NCBI RefSeq assembly: GCF_029873635.1
Contig: NC_080425.1
Location: 41,109,390-41,173,389 of the forward strand
Direction: 5' to 3'
Origin: Malania oleifera
Taxonomy: Eukaryota; Streptophyta; Magnoliopsida; Santalales; Ximeniaceae
Length of the DNA stretch: 64,000 nt
A program made the translations under genes and the position numbers. Within the stretch, counting starts at the first letter, position 1; every line of letters begins with the position of its first letter. A model generated the notes under the pieces. The model had not been told where the DNA came from, searched no databases, and was given only the letters and a program-made list of their open reading frames with translations. This document shows positions 13,320 to 25,930 of this stretch, one piece after another.

Positions 13320-13745
13320 TGCCTAAATAGCAAATAATAACTGAGGTGGGTTGTGCACACACGATCCCATGAATCTGTACTCTTGTCCTTCTGGGGGTCT
13401 GAATACTACCTCTCTCTGATGGCAATCAATGCTAGCATAGTGGGCAACTAGCCAGTCCATTCCCAAGATTACCTCGAACCCATGCATGTCTAAAACTACC
13501 TGATTAGCTAACAAAGACCTCCCCTGAATACCCACTGGATAGTCCCTGAGTACCTTTGTACATATCGCTACAGCCCCAGTCGACGTAGCAACATACAAAC
13601 TAATATTTAACTACTGAGGTTCAAACCCACAGAACTTGACATTTTCCCGGGCGATAAAAGAATGAGTTGCCCCTGAATCAAACAAGACAGTAGCTTTAAA
13701 TGATAGAATTGAAACAATACCTGTCACCACATCTACTGCCGCCTC
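13320..13745 (-). pseudogene. Ty3/gypsy aspartic protease, copy 2
   Basis: The active site reads LFDSGATHSF at about 13660-13690 and is intact here, unlike in copy 1. The body is open at 13323-13598 (VVLDMHGFEVILGMDWL). A stop between the two (after GFEPQ) is also found in copy 1. Confidence 0.85.
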
Positions 13746-14780
13746 AACATCTCCCGGAGTTAGTACATAAACTCGTGCCCGAGCAGTATTCCTCTATTGT
13801 CCACCTCAAGGTTCCTGATAGCCTCCTTTATAAGGTTGAGGAGAAACTGCTACCTCTAGTGGTACCTGACAGTTTCTTGTGATATGCCTAGGCTGGTGGC
13901 ACTGATAGTAGACAACCTCAGTCTCTCGACACTCTCCTAGGTGCCTCCTGAAACATCTGGGACAAAGAGGGGGCATCTGTTTGCCCTGTACTACTCGATC
14001 TCCTCCTCACTATCGTCGTCTCCCTCTGCTATCATACCTCCTCCATGGCCCTCGACTGGACCCTGCCTAAAAATCAGAAGGCAAGGGCCTCTTCCTCTAG
14101 CTCTGTGCTGCTACCTCTCTTGTAGGCCGCTCTCAATCACTATAGCTCTGTCTACCAGCTCTGAGAAGGTCTGAACTCGGAAACCTACCACCTACTCATA
14201 CAGGTTTTGCCTCAGGCCCTCCTCAAATTCCTTGCCTTCCTCTCCTCATCTGGCACTAGATACGGGGCGAATCGGGAGAACTCAATAAATCTCGCTGCAT
14301 ACTACTGCACCGTCAAAGGTCCCTGCATCAGATATAGAAACTCTTATGCCTTTGCACTCTTGAATGTAGCGGGAAAGTACCGTTCGAAGAAAATATCCCT
14401 GAAGCGACTCCACGTCATCGCTATAAGGTCAGGTCTGTGCTCCTCCAGTAATCTCACCGACCTCCACCAGCGCTTTGCTTCCCTAGTCAACTTAAATGTG
14501 GCAAATAACATCCTCTACTCGTTTGTACATGAGAGAACTACTAGTATGTCCTCTATGTACTGAATCCAGTTCTCTGCTACTAGTGCGTCCGCTCCTCCAG
14601 CAAAAGAGGGGGGTTGTATATGCGTGAATTGCTCGATCGTGCAGCTCTGCTCCCTCGAGCTCCTGTGCATCTCAGCCATCACCAACTAGGTGACGCTACT
14701 CAATACTGCATCAAGGTTTTCACCATGGAAGGTCCTACTCCGTCACCTTCTGCAATCGTGTTACTGTTCCCCGGATCCAT
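13745..14780 (-). pseudogene. Ty3/gypsy gag, copy 2
   Basis: The start ATG is at 14778-14780, in the same context as copy 1 (MDPGNSNT). The gag core and the altered CCHC knuckle (YYQCHQPRHITRNC, at about 13880-13925) are present. This copy keeps about 130 bases at 13960-14090 that copy 1 lost, rich in acidic and Arg codons on the minus strand. Stops break the frame. Confidence 0.82.
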
Positions 14781-15161
14781 CCTGCAAAGAGAGCAACTAA
14801 TCTTAGTATATCATTACTATCACACAACCAATACACTACTATAATTAATAAATTACTCTTCTACGACCATTTATCTCCATATCCTTAATCCTCATTTAAG
14901 ATTCAGTCCTACCACTCAGAAACAAGACCCAGCGATAGTATCCATGGTTTTCTTGAAATTACCACCCCAGGAAAAGCACAGAAATAACTTCGGCACTCCT
15001 GTCTTTAAGCCACAAAATAGAACCCTAAATTCTCACTTCATCCTCTAACAATCACTAACACACATTTCAATATACTCATCTTCTATTTCCTCAAAATCCA
15101 CTCCTATACTCTGGTATTGTATTTTGCTGTTCACTAAAGTCTATAGAATGTGAAAACCTAA

Positions 15162-15174
15162 GTTCGAATACCAA
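15162..15174 (-). other. Degenerate primer binding site of gypsy copy 2
   Basis: The minus strand reads TTGGTATTCGAAC. It matches the copy 1 site except for two transitions. Confidence 0.6.
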
Positions 15175-15176
15175 AT

Positions 15177-16196
15177 TGTGATGCCCCGATTTTTGTACAA
15201 TTTTTTTTATAAACAATAATAAATATTCACTCGTAACCAACAATATTCACCAATTGGTCACGTCAACAACCCTGTTAGCATTCATATGACCCGACCCGCA
15301 TTGGGTACCGGGTAAAAAAGTCATTTCATTTATACAACCTAACTATGGAATATTGCAGTATTCACATTGCAATATTCTCGTTTTCTCATTCTCAACTCAA
15401 TATTCACAATGCCATATTTACATTTCAGTATACTCATTTCAATATTCATGTTTCAACTATTCATATTGCAGCATTTACATTACGATATTCATATTTCCCA
15501 TTTTCACATTTCAGTATTTACCTTGCAGAATTTTCAATACAATTCTCACATTTCCAATATTAATAATTTCACCCATCTTAATATACACATTTCATTCTCA
15601 TAATAATATATATAACCCATTTCGTGAATTTCCACACTTTTCAATAATACAAATCATATTCTCATATTTCCCCATTTATTATAGACAATATTTCTATAAT
15701 CATATTTCATATTCCAAAATATCACAATTTAATATTACTCAAATGTCACACAATTTATCTGATATTTATATCATAATAATTTTTAGACAAAATACCATAT
15801 GCCCATTTTCACATATCAATTCAAACATTAGCTCTAAAAATGCTGCTATAATTTATTCCCCTTACCTGACTTACTAAGAGTCTCATTAAAACTCAAATCC
15901 TACGCCCTTGGCGCCTGAAACTCAAATCCTACAATTCACATTTTTCCCAAATTAATTAACTCATTTTCCAACATAATACCCATATAACCTTTCTTAGGCT
16001 CCATATACCCCAATTTAAAATTTAAACTAATATTTAACACCCTCACTTGAGTTTCTGAACTATGCCTGCGGGGTCCCGAAATTACACCCGTGGCGCTCAC
16101 CCAGGCCCTAAATTTCAAAAACCCTACTTCTACCTTAGAATGCCCAATATTCTAGCATTTCTAAAGCAACTCTAATTAAATAACATTTAGTCCCTT
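15177..16196 (-). repeat. 5' LTR of gypsy copy 2, internally deleted and truncated
   Basis: It begins TGTGATGCCCCG like the other LTRs. At about 15350 it jumps from the sequence matching 7430-7450 to that matching about 8530, an internal deletion of roughly 1.1 kb. It then ends abruptly at 16196 where element A sequence begins. The remaining 0.65-0.7 kb of LTR that should follow is absent. The ORFs at 15345-15877 lie in this LTR and are not genes. Confidence 0.88.
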
Positions 16197-18135
16197 CACA
16201 AACCAAGGGTCTTTCTATGTATTCACAATCCCAATCAAATGTTTAAACAATAAACATAAACATACAGGTACAGAAAGTAAATTGCAAAAAATAAAATCAA
16301 CACCAGATATGTTATCGGGGTTCAGCCAACTATGCCTACGTCCCCGCCTTTAGCTCGCAAGGCCTAGGATTCCACTAATGCTCACTTAACGGGTGGGGCG
16401 GCACCGATTACAGTTAAGTCAATTCACGGGGCTAACCTCAACCAACACGCCTTACCAGGATAGCGCACCTTGCTTTCCTAACCGAATCTAAGCCAATCCA
16501 GGACTATTCCACAGGGCTAGTCTCCCTCTTCAAGCCCACGCCTGGAATACAACAAATGTGAAATACGTACATGGAAATATGCTTCTCAACTAAGCATGTA
16601 TGTACTACAATACGCACAAGTAACAATCAATCCACACCAAACATGTAAGAACTATAAGCTCAGTGGTGTATATGTGCAATCTACACTCAATATAATGATT
16701 ATACTCAATCAAGCACAAGAGTGTTCAAACAAACTAATATTTGAAAGCAAAGTATATCAAATCTCAATATCATATTAGTGTTTCAAAGATGCTAGCAATA
16801 TTATTTAAAAGAACTCAAAAATATTTTCTTAGATTGTGTCAAGCACAAGAGTTGTTTGAAAATATTTTGGCCTGTAGAAAAATATTTTACACAACAAAAT
16901 TAAAGCTATAGGAATCTTGCAATGAAAATGCAAAGGTCCTTAAGTTTGTTAGTTTATCCCAATACAAGATTTATAATGTTCAAATATGTGGGATAAACCT
17001 AGCTAAACTCCCCAAAATAATATCAAATAATCAATCAAACAAGTGGGAGTATTAGCACTATCTAATAAACACAAGAACAATCAATAAACTCTCACAATAT
17101 CAAGATGTATCAAGGGAATGAATATTTGAAAGTATTTTGGGCAAAATGAGATTTTGAGATAGAGAGGATTTTTGTTAATGATTTTGGCTAATCTCATATT
17201 AATCTTCACAAATGAACCCATTTATAGACAAGGTAAACAATATAACCATTTGGGACCTATTGGGTATTCTTAGAAAAGTCTAAAAACACTTAAGAGTCAT
17301 TTATCCATTTTAACCCATATTAACCTCGGGTAAAATAAATTTAACCCGGAAGGTTCGGGTGGTTGAACCGAGGTTCAGTCTCCCGAACATACTCATTTTA
17401 AAAGTTATTTTAAAACAATTCGGTAGCTCGAAAATTAGATCGATAGCCTGAACCAAAGTCAGTAGCATTTGTTCGTAGGTTCGGGTGCCCGGTTCCAAGT
17501 TCAATTAACCGAACTAGCCAATTCGGTCGTCCGAGCCCATTTTGAACGTGATCGTTCAGGCGCCTAGGTAGTTGAAAAGGAACCTGACACAGGTTCGGGT
17601 ACACTAAGGAGATACCCTCAATATAGGTTCGGTTGCCCGATAGCTTGGTCAATTGTTGAATTTCAACAGTTCGGGCGCCCGAGGAGTTTTGAACTCCCGA
17701 AGTTCGATCGCCCGACCTCTCTAAATTTTTTCAATTAAGTCCAATTTTTAATTCAATTATTTTCCCTAATAATATATGTGATATGGGAACTTTGTGCACT
17801 AAGTGTTGGGACCTAGGGTCTTTCTAAGGCCTTTTTAAGTACGCCAAAAAACCTGTCGTCGGTCGACTGATCCCTGAGGTCTCTCTAAGGTCTTGAGTTT
17901 ATAGATCCTACATGCATGCAATGCAGATTATTACAGACCTTTGCTTAAATGAAATTATTACAGACCCAATGATAAAAAATACAACAATAAATATGCTGGG
18001 TCTTCACTTCTCTTCAGATTGCCACATGCCATTATATGAGAATTTGCCAATAAGAACCTGCACGCAAACTTGGCAACCATTAAATGCCTGAGTATTTGTC
18101 ATAATCAAAATAGGGTATGACCCATAGGGTTAACA
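16197..18135 (-). repeat. 3' LTR of element A (end truncated at junction)
   Basis: It matches the right LTR from 22651 on. The first 90 or so bases present there (22562-22650) are missing here, at the junction with the gypsy LTR. The minus strand starts TGTTAACCCTATGGG at 18135. It contains the U5-side conserved block at about 16315-16445, a TATA-like site near 17218 (minus) and a CpG palindrome array at 17338-17705. Confidence 0.9.
17338..17705 (-). repeat. CpG palindrome array in LTR of element A
   Basis: About ten irregularly spaced variants of TTCGGGCGCCCGA lie here, for example GTTCGGGCGCCCGA near 17670 and GGTTCGGTTGCCCGA near 17630. The array ends about 115 bases upstream (in element sense) of the TATA-like site. 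Its partner in the right LTR lies at 23805-24175. Confidence 0.75.
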
Positions 18136-18897
18136 ATCTTCCCCTTTTTGATGATGACAAATACTTGCCTACTTCTCCTCCTTTTGGCAACAGAAAAAAG
18201 GGCTTAAATAAATCATTTAAGTATATAGGAAAATAAAAGATAATTATCAATCAAATACAACTATAGTTTTGGGAAATCTTAAAAAAATTTCGGCAGCATG
18301 CCGTTTTGAAAATAGAATCATTTTCCAAAAGAATATATGTATAAAAATGACGTGATTGAGTTTAAATGTACAATTTATCCTTAACAATCAACTCAAATAG
18401 TCCAGTATGATCACAATAGAAAAATATAACTATCCACATGCAAGGGATATGATGGCTATGCATTACAAACCATAGAATCATTCCCAAAAGAATATATGTA
18501 TAAAAATGACGTGATTGAGTTCAAATGTGCAATTTATCCTTAACAATCAACTCAAATAGTCCAATATGATCAAAATAGAAAAATATAACTATCCACATGC
18601 AAGGGATATGATAGTTATGCATTGCAGACCATAAACGAATTCACAAAGTATAGAGCAATTAAGCACACAGACTATATATAACTGGTCATTTAAAGATTCA
18701 AATGACATGAAAACAGAATTAGACCATAAACATGCACACACCATTGCAATTGAAACATATCATAAGACCCGTGGAAGATATGAGTTTAAAAACACACGGT
18801 ATATGATAGTAAATAGTTGGTTTGAACACAAACACATTCTAACTAGTTTGCATGCATTTTCATATGAAGTTACTGAACCATTTATGCAATTTAAATA

Positions 18898-18928
<31 letters not shown>

Positions 18929-21584
18929 ATGTATATAATAAATATATATCCCCCTTATGATGTTTGCAAAAGGGTATTGGGGGTTGCTTGCTGAAAAAGA
19001 AACTTTAATTTAAAACACATGCAAGCAGAATTTTTCTAGTAAATATTTAAGCATAGAACATCTCATGACCAGAAAAATACAACCATATGAAACTTAAAGA
19101 TATATTCAAAGATAAAAACAAGATCATATGGCAAATACGAATGATTGTGGCAAAACTACAAACTTCAACTTAAGATTTTCGATATAACCATGCCCCATTT
19201 TATTTAAACAACATATCTAAGCTAAACATATGGGTGAGCAAAATAAGGTAGTAATTTAATTCTAGATGCTCCCCCTATCAATTTGAATTATTGCTTAGAT
19301 GAAATAAACTGCTTATACCAGTTAAAGACTAATTTCATTTAACATGTCATGTAGTATAAGCCTTCATATTTAAGTCTTTTAAAAGGAGCATATTGGATTA
19401 AGATTTATTCATTTTACAATGCGTTTAGTATAATCATCCCTATTTATTACACATGCATTAGAAGATATATACTAAGGCATGAAATGATACTCATAACCTA
19501 GAACAATCCATATATATTCATAGACCATTAAGCACATGATATGATGTTCAAGGTTTTCTAAAGAGCCTCGATATTCAAAAGGTGAATTGATGCATATGAG
19601 ATCATTATTCTCTTTCTCTAGGGATGGAACCGAACTTCTCTAAATATGTGATGATTATGCAAGGATGAAAGTTTGATATTTCTATTTAAATTTTCACTCA
19701 TCCTTTCAAAAATATTTTAACGTTTATTTTATCATAATCATCTTTGTTCAAGGTTTTACTTTTGGGAAAAATCCACCAAAATTTCGACAGCATGTCGTCT
19801 ATAAATTGGATGTTTTCCCAGAAAAATTTGTACCTGATAGGTTCAAATAAGCAATTTATAACTCAATTCAAGGCACACGAGAACCTATATCCACTACCAG
19901 CATGCAATACACATCAACTGCATCCGCCATGTAGGAGGCTTTCAATAACAAGCATGCAATCCAGTAGTAAACAACTTAAGATATTCAATATAGCTCAATA
20001 GAAGTTTGTGCCAAAAAAAATATAAACTATCCATCAAAGAAATTTTAATCATTTATTGAATTTTGGATAGTGCAGCAATGTTGTACACATATATAAGCAT
20101 AAGGCATAACCGATATAAGGATATGAGAGCATTTTTATTTATATAGATATGAAGCATAAATGCTCCCCCTGAGTTATGCACACAACCAAGTCATGCCTTT
20201 TCTATTTTTCAAATTCTTTAGCCAAGTGTTTTAAGATTTTCAATTATTATATCTTGGCGGTAGATGCATAGGCTTTAAAGGAACAAAGAGTTACAATCAA
20301 TATTCCTTCAATGAATAAAGCCTATAACTGCCTCTTTTCTTATGATCTTCAAAATGTGTGAGAGGCACAAGTTAGAATGACTTTTAAATCAACTGATCAT
20401 GCATAGGTTTCTTGAAACTTTGCATTTTCATATATGTTGAAACCTATGGCCATAATATTAGTCATTCAACTCACTCTAAGGATATGAAGCTTTAAAGGAT
20501 ATGACTTAACGTTTTGAGAGCTTATGAGACAAAGTAAAGAATAAATACTCTTAATAGTTAAATTTCTATTAAGTTCAGAAGAGTATTTAAGAGAGGTAGG
20601 ACATTATTAAAATAATTTTATGATAGTGAATATGTCCAAACCATTTAGACAAAGAGCAACTAGAAGTATATGAATTTTTGAACACTATTCTTTGGTGATT
20701 GGAAGTATCCTTCAAACATGATCACATAGAGGAGCAAGGATACGAACTAAGGAATGGGTGAAACCTTACTGAATATGATCGTGGTTTGGTAAGGATTTCC
20801 TATGAAGGGATTAAACGAAAATTAAAGGATTTACAATTTAAACTCAAAGGGATCAATCCCCTAGTGGAACCCTCAAATTTGGTTATAGCTATGAGAAGCA
20901 CTCTATATATATTATTCATTTATGATCAATAGTGCTTTAAGCCTAGCGTGATGACTTGATTTTGATTTAGGCTTTTCATATTCAAAAGTGAGTTTAGGGT
21001 ATAGTGATATATGATATAAGATGGATCCCTAACACTCAATCTTGTGCAATGGACAATAGTGGCTCAACTTAAAGTATTATATTTAAGCATGGGTTAAGCA
21101 TTTGAAATTAATTATTTGGCAAAGATGTCATGTCCATTTGGAAGTGGATTTTATTTCAGCAAATTGCCAATGTTTTCATATTTTCACTAATCATTAAGAT
21201 ATATATGCATTAAGTTCAGATTGGATATATTACATATATTTACACACTGACGTGATTCTCTAAAGGTTCTTGGTAAAACAATATTATATAGTGAATGCAT
21301 ATACCAAGATTTGATATTTTAAGCAAATACCACTTCCTAGCCTTTTGGTCATCACTACCCCTAAACCTAAACCTAGGATCTAAGGATGGATTAAATGATT
21401 ATATAATATTAATTTATATCCATTTTTCCAAAGGTCTTATGGGGTTTGCTTTGCTGATTATCCATTTCATTTCTTTTTCTAAGCCTCTGCACTTCTGAGT
21501 AAACAGTTAAACCAGACGTGCCACATAGTTTTAAGCAGGTATTGAATATACAAAAAATATTGTGCTTATTTATTTTGTTTTTAC
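18136..21584 (-). other. Non-coding internal region of element A
   Basis: AT-rich sequence with no readable protease, integrase, RT or RNase H on either strand. It contains purine tracts on the minus strand (near 18140, 18171, 19268, 20164), a TA-rich tract at 18896-18950 and two near-identical 180-base stretches at about 18305-18480 and 18465-18640 (a local tandem duplication around GAATATATGTATAAAAATGACG). It aligns with the internal region of element X, which places the copia insertion in X at the position equivalent to about 20765 here. Confidence 0.75.
18300..18640. repeat. Local direct duplication in element A
   Basis: The stretch from about 18315 (CATTTTCCAAAAGAATATAT) is repeated from about 18478 (CATTCCCAAAAGAATATAT). 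Both continue through GACGTGATTGAGTT, CAATTTATCCTTAACAATCA and AACTATCCACATGCAAGGGA. It is two copies of about 160 bases with few differences. Confidence 0.85.
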
Positions 21585-22508
21585 TCAATGAGGCATGCCA
21601 ATTTTGATGACTATGGGATTTATAAAATGAACCCTTTTTAAACGATTTACTTTGAAAATCATTTCATAATTATCTTCAATCTTTCTTTCTAAGCAAATGA
21701 TTTTCAAAATTCTTCCGACCTTTTTCTTGTCTAGAGTGACATGAAATTCTTTCAATTCATTTAAATGCTTTGCCATTATTTCATTTTCATTTTTCAAAAA
21801 TGTTTTCTTCTTTGATATCTTAAATAGAATTTTATAGATTTTGAATGAAGTCTTTTCTAGTTTTCCACATGAAGGCATCTCATCAAATGATTCATCATAA
21901 GATTTATCAAATTGAATAACACATGAATCATTGCATGCAACAATGGCAATATTTTCACAAAGTTCAATAGATGATTGAACACATGATATTTCATAAGCTT
22001 CAGTATAAGAATCATCAAATGAATTATTAACAGAATTATCATGAAATTCAACAGATGATTCAGCATTTGATATATCACAACATTTAATGTAAGAATCATC
22101 AATTGAATTTGAGTTAGAATCATATACCTCTTCTTTTGTTAATGCCATTTCCCTATCACTTACCACTTCTTGAGTGGTGGTCTCATTCCCTTGGGATTCT
22201 CCATATTTTCTTTCAAGTTCATCTCAGATTTCCTGTGCACTTCTTCATGCCATGATCTCATGAAGAATATCAGTATCTAAAGCACAGTACAATAAATCCA
22301 TGGCATATGAATTTGCATGCATCAAAGTAATATCATTTTCTACGGGCATACAAATTCCCTTATCAATCACCTGGAAGCCCCTCCATTTCATAGATTTTAC
22401 AAATATGCACATTCTAATTTTACAGGCGGTGTAATCAACACCACAAAATAACGGAGGACTGAAAGGTGATCATCCCTCTCTAAATGGGGATGCACCAAAT
22501 TGAGCCAT
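21585..22508 (-). pseudogene. Sirevirus-like gag of element A
   Basis: The frame runs from the ATG at 22506-22508 (MAQFGASPF) to the stop at 21585 without an indel. It is interrupted by in-frame stops, including TGA at about codon 12, TGA replacing a residue before RSAQEI and TGA where EIWDEL would have Trp. The N-terminal part has the UBN2-type copia gag pattern (YTACKIRM, NSYAMDLLYCALD). The rest is rich in Asp, Glu and Ser and ends in a Lys-rich helix-like segment (KKKVGRILKIICLE). The gag of element X aligns over the whole length. No zinc knuckle is readable. Confidence 0.82.
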
Positions 22509-22561
22509 CCCAATCTTTAGAAAAAACGTCTAAGTCAATGCTACGACGCTCTGATACCAAT

Positions 22562-24589
22562 TGTTAGCCTTGGTGTATTCCCAAGAGGGGGTGAATTGGG
22601 TATTTAAAAATTAATCCCCTAGGTTCAACTAATCTAGCAAATAGTATTTCACAAACCTAGGGTCTTTCTATGTATCACAATCCTAATCAAATGTTTAAAC
22701 AATAAACATAAACATAAAGGTGTAGAAAGTAAATTATGGAAAATAAAATCAACACCAGACGTGTTATCAGGGTTTAGCCAACTGTGTCTACGTCCCCGCC
22801 TCTAGCTCGCAAGCTCGAGGATTCCACTAATGCTCACTTAACGGGTGGAGCGGCACCGATTACAACTAGGTTAATTCAAGGGGTTGACCTCAACCAACAC
22901 GCCTTACCAGGATGGCGCACCTAGCTTTCTTAATGGGGTCTAAGCCAATCCAAGACTACTCCACAGGTCTAGTCTCCCTCCTCAGGCCCACGCCTGGAAT
23001 ACAACAAATATGAAATACGTACACGAAAATGTGCCTCTCAACTAAGCAGGTATGTACTACAATACGCACAAGTAACAATCAATCCACACCAAATATCTAA
23101 GAACTATAAGCTCAGTGGTGTATATGTGCAATCTACACTCAATATAAAGATTATACTCAGTCAAGCACAAAAGTGTTCAAATAAGCTAATATTTAAAAGC
23201 AAAGTATATCAAATCTCAATATCAGATTAGTGTTTCAAAGATGCTAGCAATATTATTCAAATGGACTCAAAAATATTTTCTCAAATTGTATCAACCACAA
23301 GAGTTGTTTGAAAATATTTAGGCTTGTAGAAAAATATTTTGCACAACAAAATTAAAGCTATAGGAATCTTGCAATGACAATGCAAAGATCCTTAAGCTTG
23401 TTAGTTTATCCTAACACAAGATTTGTGATGTTCAAATCTATGGGATAAACCTAGCTAAACTCCCCAAAAAAATATCAAATAATCAATCAAACAAGTGGGA
23501 GTATTAGCACTATCTAATAAACACAAGAACAATTAATAAACTCTCACAATATCAAGATGTATCAAGAGAATGAATATTTGAAAGTATTTTAGGCAAATTG
23601 AGATTTTGAGATAAAAAAAATTTTTGCTAATGATTTTGGCTAATCTCATATTAATCTTAACAAATGAACCCATATTTATAGACAAGGTAAAAAATATAAC
23701 CGTTTGGGACCTATTGGATATTCTTAGAAAAGTCCGAAAACACTTAAGAGTCGTTTATCCATTTTAACCCATATTAACCTCAGGTAAAATAAATTTAACC
23801 CAAGAAGGTTCGGGTGGCCGAACCGAGGTTTGGTGGCCCGAACAGACTCATTTAAAAAATTGTTTTAAAACAATTCGGCAGCTCGAAAATTAGATCGGTA
23901 GCCCGAACCAAAGTCAGTGGCATTTGTTCGTAGGTTTATGTGCCTGGTTCCAAGTTTGGTTAACCGAACCAGCCAATTCGGTTGCCCGAGCCCATTTTGA
24001 ACATGATCATTCGGGCGCTCGAGTAGTTGAAAGGAACCTAACACAGGTTCAGGTGCCCGAGGGAGATACGCTTAATATAGGTTCGGTCGCTTGAGAGCTT
24101 GGTCAACTGTTTACTTTTCAACAGTTCGGGTGCCCAAGGAGTTTTGAACTCCTAGGGTTCGGTCGCCCAACCTCTCTCAATTTTTGCAATTCAGTCCAAT
24201 TTTAATTCAATTATTGCCCCTAATAATATATGTGATATGGAGACTTTGTGCACTAAGTGTTGAGACCTAGGGTCTTTCTAAGGCCTTTTTAAGTACGCCA
24301 AAAAACCTGGCGTCGGTCGACTGATCCCTAAGGTCTCTCTAAGGTCTTGAGCTTATAAATCCTACATGCATGCAATGCAGATTATTACAGACCTTTTCTT
24401 AAATGAAATTATTACAGACCCAATGATAAAAAATATAACAATAAATATGTTGGGTCTTCACTTCTCTTCAGGTTGCCACATGCCATTATATGAGTATTTT
24501 CCAATAAGAACCTACACACAAACTTGACAACCATTAAATACCTAAGTATTTATCATAATCAAAATAGGGTATAACCCATAGGGTCAACA
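22562..24589 (-). repeat. 5' LTR of element A
   Basis: A complete LTR of 2,028 bases, plus-strand ends TGTTAGCCTTGG and GGGTCAACA. It contains the U5-side block (GTTATCAGGGTTTAGCC, CTCACTTAACGGGTGGAGCG) at about 22765-22895 and the palindrome array at 23805-24175. The primer site abuts its left end. Confidence 0.92.
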
Positions 24590-24599
24590 TGAGGCTTTA

Positions 24600-25930
24600 T
24601 CATTCTTCGATTATTTAGCTGAGAGTACCTAACAATGGAACACAAGACATGAACAGGCACCAATGGCAGCACAACCTCTCATAGCGATCAGTGGTGGAGG
24701 CAAATACGAGGTTAAAGAGGAAACTAGTCTACAGGCTTTTGTATTGCGTTGTCTAAGAAATTAGAGATTATGAAATCAGAAAAAGTGAAAGCTGAGGATT
24801 GCTCTATTTGTGAGACCTCAGACCACAGAATTCAGGATTTGTCATTTACTACCAGCTTGGCAGGAGAGTATATCTAATCGGGTATAATCAGTAAATTGGG
24901 TCAACGAACCCTAAAATCAGCCATTCTCGAACACTTATAATCCTGGATGGAGAAATCACCCGAACCTCTTATTGAGGAATGATCAGTCTAGTCCATCTTC
25001 CTCACAGTATCAGTAAGTTCCTCAATCTTGTGTAGCCCTCCACAACAGTTGTAGTATCAGTTGCAACAGGTCTCTCAGAGCTATGCACCTCCGTGATTTC
25101 AACCAAATTTAGCTCCTATTCCAGCAAATAAATCTCCTGATGATAGCATGATGCAGATGGCGAATAGGTTTCAATAATTAATGTAGATTTATGTCACAAC
25201 TAACAATCAGTACACTCATGCTATGCATGAATTGCAGGACACCATTAATGAGATGAGCACGCAATTGAATATCTTAGAAAAAGGGGATTTTCTAGTAGAA
25301 CCTCAACCTAATCCTCAAGAATACCAGCACCAATAGCAACAAATGCATAATGTTTCTCTTGAGACAACGGAGGCCATTATTACTCCAAGAAGTAGAAAAG
25401 AAGTTTCCCAGCTTGAGATACTCATCGACAGACCAACAGTTGTCCCGACACCTCAACTTACAACTGAGCTAGTTGAGGTCAAATAAAAATCAGAGGAAGC
25501 GAACCCAGAATTGAGCAAGTTGGTTAACGTGGATACGAAGACCAATAAGGAGTACCAACCTATGGTACCTTACCCTTAGAGATTAACAACCATGGATCCA
25601 TCACTTCCTACTAGAGTAGATGTCAAGGAGTGCAATGCTGAAGCAAATCCCCATAGTGGTAAGGTGATGGGTACACCCGATAAAGAGGGTGAGCAGACTG
25701 GTGAGAGTTTAATTTTCAAATAACTAGGTAAAATTTTTAATATTGATGCTTCTGAAGAACCAAAGGTAACTACTCTAACAATTTTGCCTCAAAGACCGGT
25801 TCTTAAAGAAGTGATTTTCCAAGAAAATATACTAAATAAAGATCCTTTCTTGTTAAAACAAAGAAGGCGGTCTACACATGTTTTGTCTAGTACCTTAGAA
25901 CGTATTGATTTATTTGAGGCTAACTTTATA
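24600..25930 (+). pseudogene. Athila/Tat-type Ty3/gypsy gag relic
   Basis: Translating the plus strand with frame changes gives a CCHC-like segment at about 24800-24840 (CSICETSDHRIQD, last Cys lost) and then QPFSNTYNPGWRNHPN at 24918-24965. The latter is a well-known gag signature of this gypsy group. Further pieces include MHELQDTINEMSTQL at about 25220-25265 and a Pro/Gln/Glu-rich tail. There are many stops, and the 5' LTR and start are not present. The lineage call rests mainly on the NPGWRNHPN signature and on the purine tract and LTR downstream. Confidence 0.75.

Larger units (their letters stand above)
7273..16196 (-). mobile_element. Ty3/gypsy Tekay/Del-type chromovirus, copy 2 (shares LTR with copy 1)
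   Basis: Internal region 10097-15176 (about 5.1 kb), 3' LTR 7273-10096, 5' LTR remnant 15177-16196. Together with copy 1 it forms a head-to-tail array with a single LTR between the bodies. Such arrays are known products of unequal homologous recombination between LTRs or of tandem insertion. Confidence 0.88.
16197..24589 (-). mobile_element. Element A: gag-only Sirevirus-like Ty1/copia element
   Basis: Two LTRs (16197-18135 and 22562-24589) flank a 4.4-kb internal region on the minus strand. Next to the right LTR is a tRNA-iMet-type primer site (minus TTGGTATCAGAGCG at about 22548-22561). A gag frame follows, then 3.4 kb without recognisable pol, with repeated GGGGGAG tracts and a final AAAAAGGGGAAGAT tract before the 3' LTR. 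Multiple purine tracts before the 3' LTR and long LTRs starting TGTTGACC or similar are Sirevirus traits. Loss of pol with retention of gag fits the non-autonomous TR-GAG class. Element X is a second member. Confidence 0.85.
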
